Positions 8,717 to 15,799 are shown, counted from the stretch's first letter. The stretch: DNA of 36,575 bases from Acrocarpospora pleiomorpha (GCF_009687885.1 NZ_BLAF01000092.1:1-36575), one strand, 5' to 3'. Notes: generated by a model not told the origin, from the sequence alone. Made by a program: numbers and translations.

Positions 8717-8972
8717 TTAGACGATCTTGCCGGACCAGAGGTTCACGGCGACCTTGTAGACATGTAGGTCTCCCCGTTGAAGTACGGCGAGACGCTGGTG
8801 TCATAACGGCTATTACCGTCGGTGTCGGCTACGCCGATGGTGACGCCGTTCAGGCAACCGACGTTCCCGTGACGGCGGACCCTGCCCCGATGCCGACGTT
8901 CTCGTGATAGCGGTCTTCTCGGATGGCGATGTTCTCCTGAGGCCGACTTTCTCCTGACGCGGGCCCGGTCAT
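8717..8972 (-). pseudogene. Degraded small gene with two apparent frameshifts
   Basis: An excellent ribosome site (AGGAG, 8 nt spacing) precedes ATG 8972, which opens a 40-codon frame ending at 8850 (contains IAIREDRYHENVGIGAG). Near 8868 a different frame takes over with coding-like sequence (NVGCLNGVTIGVADTDGN, YDTSVSPYFNGETYM). A second shift near 8760 would continue as YKVAVNLWSGKIV and stop at 8717. Read together the three frames give one plausible product of about 84 residues. I do not recognise the family. The DNA also shows a loose ~17-bp repeat (8858-8957) around GTTCTCGTGA. It could instead be a genuine 40-aa peptide gene. It diverges from the Crp-like gene, 41 bp away. Positions 8610-8716 hold nothing recognisable. 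Confidence 0.4.
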
Positions 8973-9013
8973 GTGATCGTCTCCTGCCATATGGTCGTTG
9001 AGCAGGGACTATC

Positions 9014-9781
9014 ATGACGGAGTTGCGCCCTGGGCGACCCGCGCCGGGGGCGAATAGCGAGGACGCCGTGAACACCACCTCGGACGAGGCTTTCCAGGAA
9101 TGGCCGTCGACCACCTATCTGGGGTCGTTGGCACCGGAGAGTCGCGCCATGCTGCTGGCGCTCGGTCACCGTCGCGTCATTTCCGATGGCCAGATCTTCA
9201 TCACCATGGGCGACGAGTCACAGGAAGTCTTCGTGATTCTGCACGGGGTCGCTCGTGTGGAATCTCCGGACGCCCAGGGGCGACTTCAGGTCGTGGACTT
9301 TCAGGTTCGCGGCGACACCATCGGCGTGGCGGCGGTCATGCGGCGCTCGCCACGATCGGCGACCGTGCGGGCGACCGGGGAATTCGTCGCGATCGAGATT
9401 CCCGGCGAGGACTTCATCAAGTTCCTGATGGACAATCCGCCCGCCCATTTCGCCCTCACCCAGGTGATGCTGGCCCGCGACGAGCGCCGGAAGACCTACC
9501 GCCTGGACACGAACCAATATGACGCGCTCACGCTCGTCACCAGGACCCTCATCGAGCTGGCCGACCGGCACGGGGCGAGCACCGAGCACGGAATCGACCT
9601 CGACCCGGTCATCGCCCAGACGGACCTGGCGCCGCTCTCGGGAGTGAGCGAGTCCGCCGTGCACAAGGCCCTGCACACGTTGCGCACCGAGGGCGTCATG
9701 GGCAGGGGACGCCTTCGCCTCACGATCACTGACGTGGATGCGCTACGTCGCCTGGGAAACCCTCCACCCAAGGCACCCTGA
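9014..9781 (+). CDS. Crp/Fnr-family regulator with altered nucleotide pocket
   Basis: Predicted 255-aa transcription factor with an N-terminal cyclic-nucleotide-binding fold (about residues 35-150), a dimer helix and a C-terminal winged helix. The recognition helix-turn-helix is at about 202-229 (TDLAPLSGVSESAVHKAL). In the phosphate-binding cassette the arginine is kept (SPRSATVRA, Arg114), but the ribose-contacting glutamate of Crp is Val105 (DTIGVAAVM). It may therefore bind a different nucleotide or none. The start ATG 9014 has AGGGA 5 nt upstream. The first ~25 residues look disordered, and GTG 9068 is a possible later start. It precedes a class III cyclase by 112 bp, which suggests a signal-receptor relationship. 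Confidence 0.88.
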   Translation: MTELRPGRPAPGANSEDAVNTTSDEAFQEWPSTTYLGSLAPESRAMLLALGHRRVISDGQIFITMGDESQEVFVILHGVARVESPDAQGRLQVVDFQVRGDTIGVAAVMRRSPRSATVRATGEFVAIEIPGEDFIKFLMDNPPAHFALTQVMLARDERRKTYRLDTNQYDALTLVTRTLIELADRHGASTEHGIDLDPVIAQTDLAPLSGVSESAVHKALHTLRTEGVMGRGRLRLTITDVDALRRLGNPPPKAP

Positions 9782-9782
9782 C

Positions 9783-9850
9783 CTGGCTATATGCCAGATT
9801 ACAACTCACATATTGTAAAAATACAACTCCTGACTTACATTGAGGTCAGG
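9783..9850 (+). promoter_or_regulatory. Promoter and dyads between Crp-like and cyclase genes
   Basis: This is an AT-rich island in GC-rich DNA. TTGTAA (9813-9818), a 17-bp spacer and TACATT (9836-9841) make a reasonable sigma-70-type promoter for the cyclase. Around it are three repeats: CTGGC-N5-GCCAG (9783-9797), a direct repeat TACAACTC at 9800 and 9822 (22 bp apart, about two helical turns), and CCTGAC-N10-GTCAGG (9829-9850) covering the -10. The layout fits control by a dimeric regulator, plausibly the Crp-like protein encoded just upstream. Confidence 0.45.
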
Positions 9851-9893
9851 TGGCACTTCGCCATCTCAACGACTCCCTCCAGTTGGAGCGATC

Positions 9894-10523
9894 ATGAGTG
9901 GCCGTACATTACGACATTCCGTCTCCCAGTTCCTGTCCGCGTTTCCCCAACCGGTCCGGCCTGATCCGATTCCCACAGCCAGCGCGTACATCGATCTCCG
10001 GCAGTCCACCGACCTCACCTCGATGCTCGGGGTCCAGGTGATGCGAGATCTCCTTCAGATCATCTTTTCGCCGGTCGCCCTGCTGGCCGAAGCAGAGGGC
10101 GGGAAAATATACGACATGCATGGGGATGGCGCTTTGGTGGCATTTCGCGGTGACAACAGAGTGGATCGTGCTTTCGCCACCGCCATGATGGTTCAGCGAA
10201 GTATCGTGGATGAATTTCAACCAGGTTTGGCATCGGCCACATGTAACCAGATCAAACTGAGATTCAGGATCGGAATCGACGACGGCCCGATGTGCTCGGG
10301 AATCGTGACCGACCTGAGTGGCCCGGCCCGGACTTTCTGGGTCGGCGGAAACATTGGCAACAAGATATCGCAGGCTATGGAACCGTCTATGGGAATCGCG
10401 GTGAGCCAGCGTGCCTTCGATCTCCTCAGTCCTGAGATCCGGGAGAAGGATATCTGGAGCGACCCGGTAGAAATCCTGATCGGCGGCGAGCCGCTCCTCA
10501 TCAGAACCTGCCCGCAACCTTGA
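9894..10523 (+). CDS. Divergent class III nucleotidyl cyclase domain protein
   Basis: Predicted 209-aa soluble protein consisting almost entirely of one class III cyclase homology domain. Both metal-binding aspartates appear present (Asp34 in AYIDLRQSTDL, Asp78 in HGDGALVAF), and the fold motifs RIGIDDGPMCSG and WVGGNIGN follow. By motif alignment with classical adenylyl cyclases, the purine-selecting lysine is Asp74 and the purine-selecting aspartate is Trp149. The transition-state asparagine is Asn156 and the arginine is Gln160. Product identity is therefore open: a pyrimidine nucleotide, a guanine nucleotide or no activity are all possible. ATG 9894 has GGAG at 9885-9888; the open frame extends upstream only to a TTG inside the promoter. 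No sensor or membrane domain is fused. Confidence 0.8.
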   Translation: MSGRTLRHSVSQFLSAFPQPVRPDPIPTASAYIDLRQSTDLTSMLGVQVMRDLLQIIFSPVALLAEAEGGKIYDMHGDGALVAFRGDNRVDRAFATAMMVQRSIVDEFQPGLASATCNQIKLRFRIGIDDGPMCSGIVTDLSGPARTFWVGGNIGNKISQAMEPSMGIAVSQRAFDLLSPEIREKDIWSDPVEILIGGEPLLIRTCPQP

Positions 10524-10567
10524 ACTCATGTTCTCCCAAATAAACCCAGCCCGCCAGGAGATACGTC

Positions 10568-10762
10568 ATGAACGATCCATTAGCAGGACCCGAGACGGGC
10601 CAACTCCAGAAGCGTTCGCCGATAAAACGATGGGCCATCCTCGTCAGCGGTGCGGCATTGCTGGCGCTGGTCGTGTTCATCTTCCCGCCGGCCGCCGCGC
10701 CGGTAGGAGTCGCCCTGGCCACGCTGGAGATTCTGCACCGCATGACCCGCCAGTCCCGCTGA
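10568..10762 (+). CDS. 64-aa two-helix membrane protein
   Basis: This small gene has a strong ribosome site (AGGAG at 10556-10560, 7 nt from ATG). The product has a polar, proline-containing N terminus with a KRSPIKRW basic patch, then a hydrophobic hairpin: WAILVSGAALLALVVFIF, a PP turn, and AAAPVGVALATLEIL. The tail is basic (HRMTRQSR). Topology by the positive-inside rule would put both ends in the cytoplasm. I do not recognise the family. It lies 44 bp after the cyclase gene on the same strand and is probably cotranscribed with it, so a role in the same signalling unit (membrane effector, anchor or regulator) is the main hypothesis. Confidence 0.7.
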   Translation: MNDPLAGPETGQLQKRSPIKRWAILVSGAALLALVVFIFPPAAAPVGVALATLEILHRMTRQSR

Positions 10763-10777
10763 CGGTAGAATCTACGA

Positions 10778-11344
10778 GTGACGGTAGTGGTTATCGCGAC
10801 GCACAGTCCGAAATGGGAATCCGAGGGGAAGGCTCTCGCCGCCGATCTTCAAGCCGCATTAGGGCCGACCGCCCTTCGCGTCGAGCACATTGGCAGCACA
10901 TCGATTCCCGGCATGGACGCCAAGCCCATCTTCGACCTGCAGGTCAGCGTCAGCGACCTCGACACCGCTGAACAGCCACTGTCCGCCGTCCTGCCCGAGC
11001 TAGGTTTCTCCGACACGACCTACTTCCACGACCACGTTCCGGCCGGCTACGGCGACTCCCCCGACGCGTGGCGCAAACGCCTGTGGATGCGACGCGACTC
11101 CGTGCACCCCGACGTCAACCTCCATATCCGCCAGGCCGGCTCCCCCGGCGAACGCTTCGCCCTCCTGTTCCGGGACTGGTTCCGCGCCCATCCGGCCGCC
11201 GTACCGGCCTATGTCGAGTTCAAACGTTCCCTCGCCGCCATCGTGGCCGACTCGGCGACGTACACCGAGGTGAAGAACCCCGTGGTGGATCTGGTCATCG
11301 TCATGGCCGAGGAGTGGGCCCGCCGTACGGGGTGGCGACCCTAA
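10778..11344 (+). CDS. GrpB family protein (nucleotidyltransferase-like fold)
   Basis: Predicted 188-aa GrpB-family protein. The diagnostic core is RVEHIGSTSIPGMDAKPIFD, resembling the minimal nucleotidyltransferase fold, followed by LPELGFS, WRKRLWMRR and the conserved HIRQAGSPGERFALLFRDW block. The family has no firmly assigned reaction. A DUF-level annotation with possible CoA or nucleotide chemistry has been suggested for relatives, but nothing here decides it. The start is GTG 10778, 15 bp after the small membrane-protein gene, with only a weak ribosome site. It could be the last gene of that unit, or an unrelated neighbour. Confidence 0.85.
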   Translation: MTVVVIATHSPKWESEGKALAADLQAALGPTALRVEHIGSTSIPGMDAKPIFDLQVSVSDLDTAEQPLSAVLPELGFSDTTYFHDHVPAGYGDSPDAWRKRLWMRRDSVHPDVNLHIRQAGSPGERFALLFRDWFRAHPAAVPAYVEFKRSLAAIVADSATYTEVKNPVVDLVIVMAEEWARRTGWRP

Positions 11345-11368
11345 GACAGCCTGGGTGCGCATCCGTCC

Positions 11369-11820
11369 CTATGCCGGCGCGAGCGCACACGCATTCGTGT
11401 CACGTTCTGCCCAGGATGATCGCCGTGCGGAAGGTGTCAGAGCCTTCGAAGCGACGCCGGCGGTGGGTGGTAAGCGGGCTGCTGGTCCTGCCTGCACGGC
11501 AACGTGCAGTTCACCAAAGTCCAGGCGGGGCCGGAACCGACCGTAGCGGTCCACAAGGGCGGCCTCGATCTGATTCTCATCGGCAAGCCATAACAGCCGG
11601 TGGGCCTGGGCTCCGAAGTAGGTGACCCCCACTCGTCCTCAGGTCGGTCCCGCCACCAGCCAAACTCGACCAGACCGAAGTCGGAGACCACCCCTGACGG
11701 CACCTCCACTGCGCGGTCGCACCCGAGCACCTTCTCGACGTCTACCAGTTTGCTGGTGTGATCAAGGCCCAGCACCGTGCCCCTGATCATCAGATCAGCG
11801 AAGAAATCCAGGTCAGCCAC
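11369..11820 (-). pseudogene. Hypothetical gene broken by one frameshift at a G-run
   Basis: The frame from GTG 11820 reads well through VSDFGLVEFGWWRDRPEDEW and then degenerates. One extra G in the GGGGG run near 11630 would join it to VTYFGAQAHRLLWLADENQ and RYGRFRPRLDFGELHVAV in the next frame. The joined product of about 110-150 residues resembles small actinobacterial hypothetical proteins with a D(F/Y)GLVEF-W motif that I recall near secreted toxins; that recollection is weak. A homopolymer sequencing error is an alternative to a true mutation. The useful C terminus probably ends near 11470; the remainder of the frame to 11369 looks non-coding. Confidence 0.5.
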
Positions 11821-11945
11821 CTAAGAATTGTCCGGTGAGGACTAGTACGAATACATCCGAATATCGGCGAGGCGCCCGCATGACTCGGCACACGGTGCAA
11901 GCGACGACACTTGCGGCCGCAGCCGTTGCTGTCATGGAGATGAAA

Positions 11946-11974
11946 GGCCCTGGAACAGTTCCTGTTCCAGGGCC
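11946..11974. terminator. 13-bp perfect hairpin, terminator-like
   Basis: GGCCCTGGAACAG and its complement are separated by a 3-nt loop (TTC). There is no clear T-run on either side. The preceding sequence (from 11925) closely matches that before the tRNA-operon terminator at 13761, so this is a second copy of the same module. It would separate the broken minus-strand gene from the plus-strand pair at 12055-12502. Confidence 0.5.
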
Positions 11975-12054
11975 ATCCAGTTGCGGGAGCCGCCTGCGGC
12001 GGTCAGCCTTGTGTTGTCGATTCCGACGAGCACCTAATCGAAGGGGCGTCCTAC

Positions 12055-12263
12055 ATGACCCGGGTGTTCATTACAGATCAGGGCGACAAGCATCACTTTT
12101 CCCCGGAATGCCGCTCCCTCACAGACGGACGGCAGAGCGGCGAGGTCCAGGGCTACAAGCTCAACGAAATCCGGCAAGTCGATCTGGCGGAGGCGAGCAC
12201 CTCGGCAAGCCGCAGTGCCAGGGATGGGACCGCACGGGCGGGCTGGACAGGACACGTCTGTGA
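12055..12263 (+). pseudogene. Small hypothetical gene with an internal frameshift
   Basis: The frame from ATG 12055 begins convincingly (VFITDQGDKHHFSPECRSL, then GYKLNEIRQVDLAEA), a pattern seen in small actinobacterial proteins with one cysteine near the N terminus and another near the C terminus. After DLAEA (about 12195) the sensible continuation is in the neighbouring frame (EHLGKPQCQGWD) and stops at 12263. That stop overlaps the next gene's GTG as GTGA, the usual coupling arrangement, which supports the idea that this was the original frame. The uncorrected frame stops at 12267. The family has no function I can name. Confidence 0.5.
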
Positions 12264-12502
12264 GTGATCTCGACGCCGCACTGCAAGCCCTGAGAGAGGC
12301 GGCCAAACGGCTCGGCCAGTCAGCCGGACACGCAGCCCATATCTTCCACGCCCAGGCCGCGATGGGCTGGGTGTACCGGGGCGACCTCGACCGGCTTCAC
12401 GAAGTGCTGGAGAGGATGACGCCCGACCAACTGCAGGAGCTATCGACTGCCGCCGCCCTGCTCGGCTCGGCTGCCGACGAGGCGCTGAGGGAGAAGAATT
12501 AG
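12260..12502 (+). CDS. 80-aa helical hypothetical protein
   Basis: Starting at GTG 12260, an alpha-helical protein without membrane segments (SDLDAALQALREAAKRLG, ELSTAAALLGSAADEAL). AGGA about 8 nt upstream can serve as ribosome site. GTG overlaps the stop of the preceding broken gene by 4 bases, so translation was probably coupled. I do not recognise the family. The composition suggests a small helical bundle; an adaptor or regulatory role would be a guess. Positions 12503-12650, downstream, hold nothing recognisable. Confidence 0.6.
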   Translation: MSDLDAALQALREAAKRLGQSAGHAAHIFHAQAAMGWVYRGDLDRLHEVLERMTPDQLQELSTAAALLGSAADEALREKN

Positions 12503-12650
12503 GAGTCCATATGCCTCGACGTCCGGGAAGGGATGCTCGCGGTCCCCTAACGCGAGGTGGGTTCCTCGGTGTCCTCTGGGCGACTTAATCTCGCCGACCA
12601 CCCGTGGGCTTTCCACTCTGGGCAAGGTGGAGGCCCTCTGACCTGGGCGG

Positions 12651-13052
12651 TCAGAAGCCTTCCACGAGACCGGACCTCGCACCGGCGGGAATGACTCGCT
12701 CCGATTTCCCGTCGGTGACGAAGGCGCACCACCCGCTCAATTCCGCCAGCAGCAGTATCCCAGGAAAACCCTCCTGCCGAATATGCCAGACCTCCCAGGT
12801 GTCGGGGGCTGGGCATCTTCGCCTGCCGTCCGGCGGCGGGCCGTTCCTGATCTCGCGAGCCAGAGAAACGGCCCCGGGTCCCTCGATGACCCTGGACCCG
12901 ATGAGGCGGGCGCTCTGGATGTCCATCTGCGTGTGGTATTTGCAGGCGGTTATCGTGACCGGCCCATCGGGAATCTCATCGATCGTCACCGTCTGATCGA
13001 TCTGGACGGGAGGTCGCGGCGGGCACTTGAAAGCGGTCGGATCTCGTTTCAC
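12651..13052 (-). CDS. Hypothetical protein, possibly a truncated exported protein
   Basis: GTG 13052 with GGAG 5 nt upstream opens a 133-aa frame. The coding-like part includes QIDQTVTIDEIPDGPVTIT, ACKYHTQMDIQSARLIGS, DTWEVWHIRQEG and a closing LLLAELSGWCAFVTDG region. A Cys-Pro-Pro near the N terminus (FKCPPRPP) resembles the stretch after a lipoprotein or secreted-protein leader, but no signal peptide precedes it. The gene may thus have lost its 5' end; the open frame upstream to 13331 does not look coding. No function is recognised. It sits in a 2.4-kb stretch of short and broken genes. Confidence 0.45.
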   Translation of the reverse strand: MKRDPTAFKCPPRPPVQIDQTVTIDEIPDGPVTITACKYHTQMDIQSARLIGSRVIEGPGAVSLAREIRNGPPPDGRRRCPAPDTWEVWHIRQEGFPGILLLAELSGWCAFVTDGKSERVIPAGARSGLVEGF

Positions 13053-13302
13053 ATTCACTCCGCGGAAATCGTGATCGAGCCCACTCCGCTTCCAGCCTAT
13101 GCGCGGCGGCACCCACCCGGCAGATCCGGCGGGAGGATTTCGTGCCCGAGAGCGTGCCGCAAGCCCATACTCATCCGCGTTGGCTACTGCCAGCAGCCGT
13201 GTCGGGATGTTTGTCGCCGGTTCCGAGTTGCGCCAGCCACAGCAAGTCGTGTCGCGAACGAACGACATTTCAAACTTGCCTGCCCATCGGTTTAGGACCG
13301 GG

Positions 13303-13755
13303 GTGTGGGTGAGAGGATCCGCGTTGAGCATCCTCCGCCCTCCTCACCGCTCAATTGTCCCGGTCAGTTCCGGCGAGGCGCTCTTGCAGGAATGGCACCG
13401 CCAACCCTCCAGCCTGCCGAAGACACACAAGATCGAAACCCTCTGGAGGATGGCCGAGAAGCTACTTCTCCTCGACGACCTTGACGAACCAGACGCGAAG
13501 GCCATAAGTCAAGTGGAGCAGGTGCTCCTACAGCTCGACAGCTTCGACCCAACCTCGGAGCACTCCAGATACCCCGTCAGGAACGACGGTTCCGAGACGC
13601 TCGCCTCCCTACCACGTGTCCACTTACGACGTTTTCATGAGTCTATGGAACGGGTTGCCCACTTCTTGGATGCATGTGACATAAAGCTCAGGGAGGACAT
13701 CAACACTCGTGCCGAGATCGAGGAAGCCTTCCGCGGTGACTACGAATACGAGTAG
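13303..13755 (+). CDS. Hypothetical protein, probably N-terminally truncated
   Basis: The open frame is longer (from 13099), but coding-like sequence begins at about 13370 with EALLQEWHRQPSSL. The recognisable block is KTHKIETLWRMAEKLLL, then QVEQVLLQLDSFDPTSEHSRYP and LPRVHLRRFHESMERVAHFLD. This resembles the C-terminal part of actinobacterial helical proteins with a conserved D-P-x-S-x-x-x-RYP motif, possibly HEPN-like; that identity is tentative. The N-terminal half expected for such proteins is missing. Possible starts are GTG 13303 or 13309, both without a good ribosome site. It ends just before the tRNA-operon terminator and is probably a remnant. Confidence 0.4.
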   Translation: MWVRGSALSILRPPHRSIVPVSSGEALLQEWHRQPSSLPKTHKIETLWRMAEKLLLLDDLDEPDAKAISQVEQVLLQLDSFDPTSEHSRYPVRNDGSETLASLPRVHLRRFHESMERVAHFLDACDIKLREDINTRAEIEEAFRGDYEYE

Positions 13756-13779
13756 CGGACGTTGCTGTCAATGGAGATC

Positions 13780-13810
13780 AAAAAGCCCCGGAACGAGAAC
13801 CGTCCGGGGC
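13780..13810 (-). terminator. Rho-independent terminator of the Glu-Asp-Phe tRNA operon
   Basis: Read on the minus strand, GCCCCGG and CCGGGGC (13785-13810) form a 7-bp GC stem with a 12-nt loop, followed directly by five T. It lies 22 bp beyond the 3' end of tRNA-Phe. The flanking bases 13761-13794 are the second copy of the module seen at 11925-11956. Confidence 0.8.
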
Positions 13811-13831
13811 GTTTTAGCAGGTCAACTAATG

Positions 13832-13905
13832 TGGTCAGGGGCGGGGTCGAACCGCCGACCTACCGCTTTTCAGGCGGTCGCTCGTACCAACTGAGCTACC
13901 TGACC
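13832..13905 (-). tRNA. tRNA-Phe (GAA)
   Basis: On the minus strand a full cloverleaf is seen: acceptor GGTCAGG/CCTGACC, D-arm GCTCAGTTGGTACGAGC, anticodon loop CTGAAAA on the stem ACCGC/GCGGT, and T-arm GGCGGTTCGACCCCGCC. The discriminator base is A. CCA is not encoded. It is the last gene of the Glu-Asp-Phe cluster, an order common in actinobacteria. Confidence 0.95.
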
Positions 13906-13925
13906 TCGACGACTTGCGTCGGGAG

Positions 13926-14000
13926 CGGTCCTGACGGGACTTGAACCCGCGACCTCCACCTTGACAGGGTGGCGAGCACTCCAAACTGCTCTACAGGACC
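13926..14000 (-). tRNA. tRNA-Asp (GTC)
   Basis: The minus-strand cloverleaf has acceptor GGTCCTG/CAGGACC, anticodon loop CTGTCAA on the stem CCACC/GGTGG, and T-arm GCGGGTTCAAGTCCCGT. The discriminator base is G, as usual for tRNA-Asp. CCA is not encoded. It is 20 bp upstream of tRNA-Phe. Confidence 0.95.
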
Positions 14001-14094
14001 TCTATGTCCGGAAGTTTTTGCTTCCGTGTTGTGCGGCTTGCCTAGCTTACCAGTTTCTGGGAGGTCTTCGACCTGCCTTTTTTCCGGTGAGCCG

Positions 14095-14167
14095 TGCCCC
14101 CAACGGGATTCGAACCCGTGCCGCCGCCTTGAAAGGGCGGTGTCCTAGGCCGCTAGACGATGGGGGC
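14095..14167 (-). tRNA. tRNA-Glu (TTC)
   Basis: The minus-strand cloverleaf has acceptor GCCCCCA/TGGGGGC, anticodon loop CTTTCAA on the stem CCGCC/GGCGG, and T-arm CACGGGTTCGAATCCCGTT (with flanks). CCA is not encoded. It is the first gene of the cluster and begins immediately after the stop codon of the metallophosphoesterase gene, so its promoter must lie within that gene's 3' end. Confidence 0.95.
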
Positions 14168-15799
14168 TCAGGAGATTGTCCCCGGGGGGATCGTCCCTGT
14201 TCCGTGCCGTCTTCCGTCGGAGACCTCTGAAGCATAGGGGACGTTAGCCCTCGATGCCAAAGCGATCGGCGACGGCGTGCCACTGATCGTTCCCGATGGC
14301 GACGGGACGTTCCCTGGCTCTGGGAAAATTGTACGACCTGGGTCGGGCTCGATATGACGCTCGCACTGGATCCACTGCTCGCCGAGGCCGCCCACGGTGA
14401 TGTCGTCCCAGGCCTGAAGCCGATGGGTGTCTTTGCTGAAGTACAGAACTGACGCCTGATGGGGAGTCGGCTCGGCGTGTTCGAGGCCCCGGAGGCCGGC
14501 CGCGCCGGTGGATCCCTGGACGATGATCCGGGTTCCGGTGGAGAGCAGTTCGGTGGCGCGGGCGTGGGTGTGGCCGGCGAGGACAAGCGCGACGGAGCCG
14601 CTGAAACCGCGGCCAACGGTGGGGTCGTGGACGGCGACGATGTCGGCGGGGATGTTGTCGGGCGCGGAGGTTGAGGAGCTTCGTGGCCATTCGGGGGGCG
14701 CAAGCCGTACCGCATGGGAGCGGCCGAGGTTGGTGAGGCTGGCTGGATCGGAGTCGACCTCCACGGATTTGTCGGGTGTGAAGCGTGGGTCGCCTACGCC
14801 GTAGATGCGCAGGCCCTTGACTTCCGCGGAGGTTCCGTCGAGGACGATGGCGTTCTTCTGCTTGGCGACGGCTTCTTCGGTTTCGCGGGAGTCGTGATTG
14901 CCGCGTACGTAGACATAGGGCACGCCCAGGCGGCCGATCTCCTCGACGAAGCCATTCTCGGCGGCGGTGCCATGGTCGCTGATGTCCCCGGTGTCGATGA
15001 TCATGTTGATCTTGAACTGGTCCTTGAGGGAGTGGATCACGTTCCAGGACACGGGGTTGATGTGCAGGTCGGAGACGTGCAACACGCGGATGGTGTCAGG
15101 GTCGGGCTCGTAGATCGGCAGGGTTGATCCCGCTTCGTAGAGCTGGGAGACGTTCGTCACGAGCTTGGCGAGTTGTCCGCGGTATTCGGAGAATTTCGTG
15201 ACGATCGATTGGGCGTTGCCGACCAGCGAGGGCACGCCGGTCAGCAAACCGGTGTATTTCGGTTCGGAGATCGACCTCGGGTTGAGGGTGAGGGCCGAGG
15301 TGGCGCCCAGGGCCCCGACCGCGAGGAATGCGACGCCGCTGGTCCAGGCGGCCCGGGAGAGCCTGCGGAAGACGATCAGCCCGGCCAGGAATCCGGCGAG
15401 GACGGCGCAGACCACCGCGCGGATGATCAGCTCGCGGAGGCCCTTGACCAGGTCGGTCTCGATGGTCTGGGGCAGACGATCGGCCCATCTGGGATTCTGC
15501 AGGATCTGCTGGGCCACATCTGGATGGACGGCGTCGATACTGATGCCCAGCCGCACCGGACCGCTGTGGGTGGCGAATCGGAGCGTGCCAAGGGGGCGTA
15601 CGTCGATCACGGTTTCGCCGCCCCAGGCGGGTTGCAGGGTCATGCCGATGTCCGCGGGGCCGACGGCGGTCTGGGCGGACGCGCCGAAGGACAGCCCCAG
15701 CCAGGCGCCGGCCAGGGCGACCATGATTATCGCCAGGATCCGTGCCGTCCGGCCCTTGGCAAGGCGGCGGGCGATGTTGGTGAGCTCCACGTCCTTCAT
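14168..15799 (-). CDS. Membrane-anchored calcineurin-like metallophosphoesterase
   Basis: Predicted 543-aa protein. The N terminus has one hydrophobic helix (ARILAIIMVALAGAWLGLSF), an extracytoplasmic stretch of about 110 residues, and further hydrophobic helices (VVCAVLAGFLAGLIVF and TSGVAFLAVGALGATS). The phosphoesterase domain follows with all metal-binding motifs: HVSDLHIN, DTGDISD, VRGNHDS, VAVHDP and AGHTHAR. Placement of the catalytic domain inside or outside depends on the helix count, which I cannot fix. ATG 15799 with AGGG 6 nt upstream is chosen; the longer open frame runs through the divergent gene's start. The last ~60 residues are low-complexity and run to the edge of tRNA-Glu. 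The substrate is unknown. Confidence 0.85.
   Translation of the reverse strand: MKDVELTNIARRLAKGRTARILAIIMVALAGAWLGLSFGASAQTAVGPADIGMTLQPAWGGETVIDVRPLGTLRFATHSGPVRLGISIDAVHPDVAQQILQNPRWADRLPQTIETDLVKGLRELIIRAVVCAVLAGFLAGLIVFRRLSRAAWTSGVAFLAVGALGATSALTLNPRSISEPKYTGLLTGVPSLVGNAQSIVTKFSEYRGQLAKLVTNVSQLYEAGSTLPIYEPDPDTIRVLHVSDLHINPVSWNVIHSLKDQFKINMIIDTGDISDHGTAAENGFVEEIGRLGVPYVYVRGNHDSRETEEAVAKQKNAIVLDGTSAEVKGLRIYGVGDPRFTPDKSVEVDSDPASLTNLGRSHAVRLAPPEWPRSSSTSAPDNIPADIVAVHDPTVGRGFSGSVALVLAGHTHARATELLSTGTRIIVQGSTGAAGLRGLEHAEPTPHQASVLYFSKDTHRLQAWDDITVGGLGEQWIQCERHIEPDPGRTIFPEPGNVPSPSGTISGTPSPIALASRANVPYASEVSDGRRHGTGTIPPGTIS

Noticed and set aside
9840..9893. TTG 9840 as the cyclase start
   Set aside because: It lies in the promoter-like region and has no ribosome site; ATG 9894 has GGAG upstream.
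9014..10762. Calling this group a Pycsar anti-phage system outright
   Set aside because: The nucleotide-binding protein has a helix-turn-helix rather than a membrane or TIR effector domain, and the small membrane protein has no nucleotide-binding domain. Only an analogy is justified.
13099..13302. N-terminal part of the plus-strand frame ending at 13755
   Set aside because: It lies opposite or beside the minus-strand hypothetical gene, looks non-coding and has no start signal.
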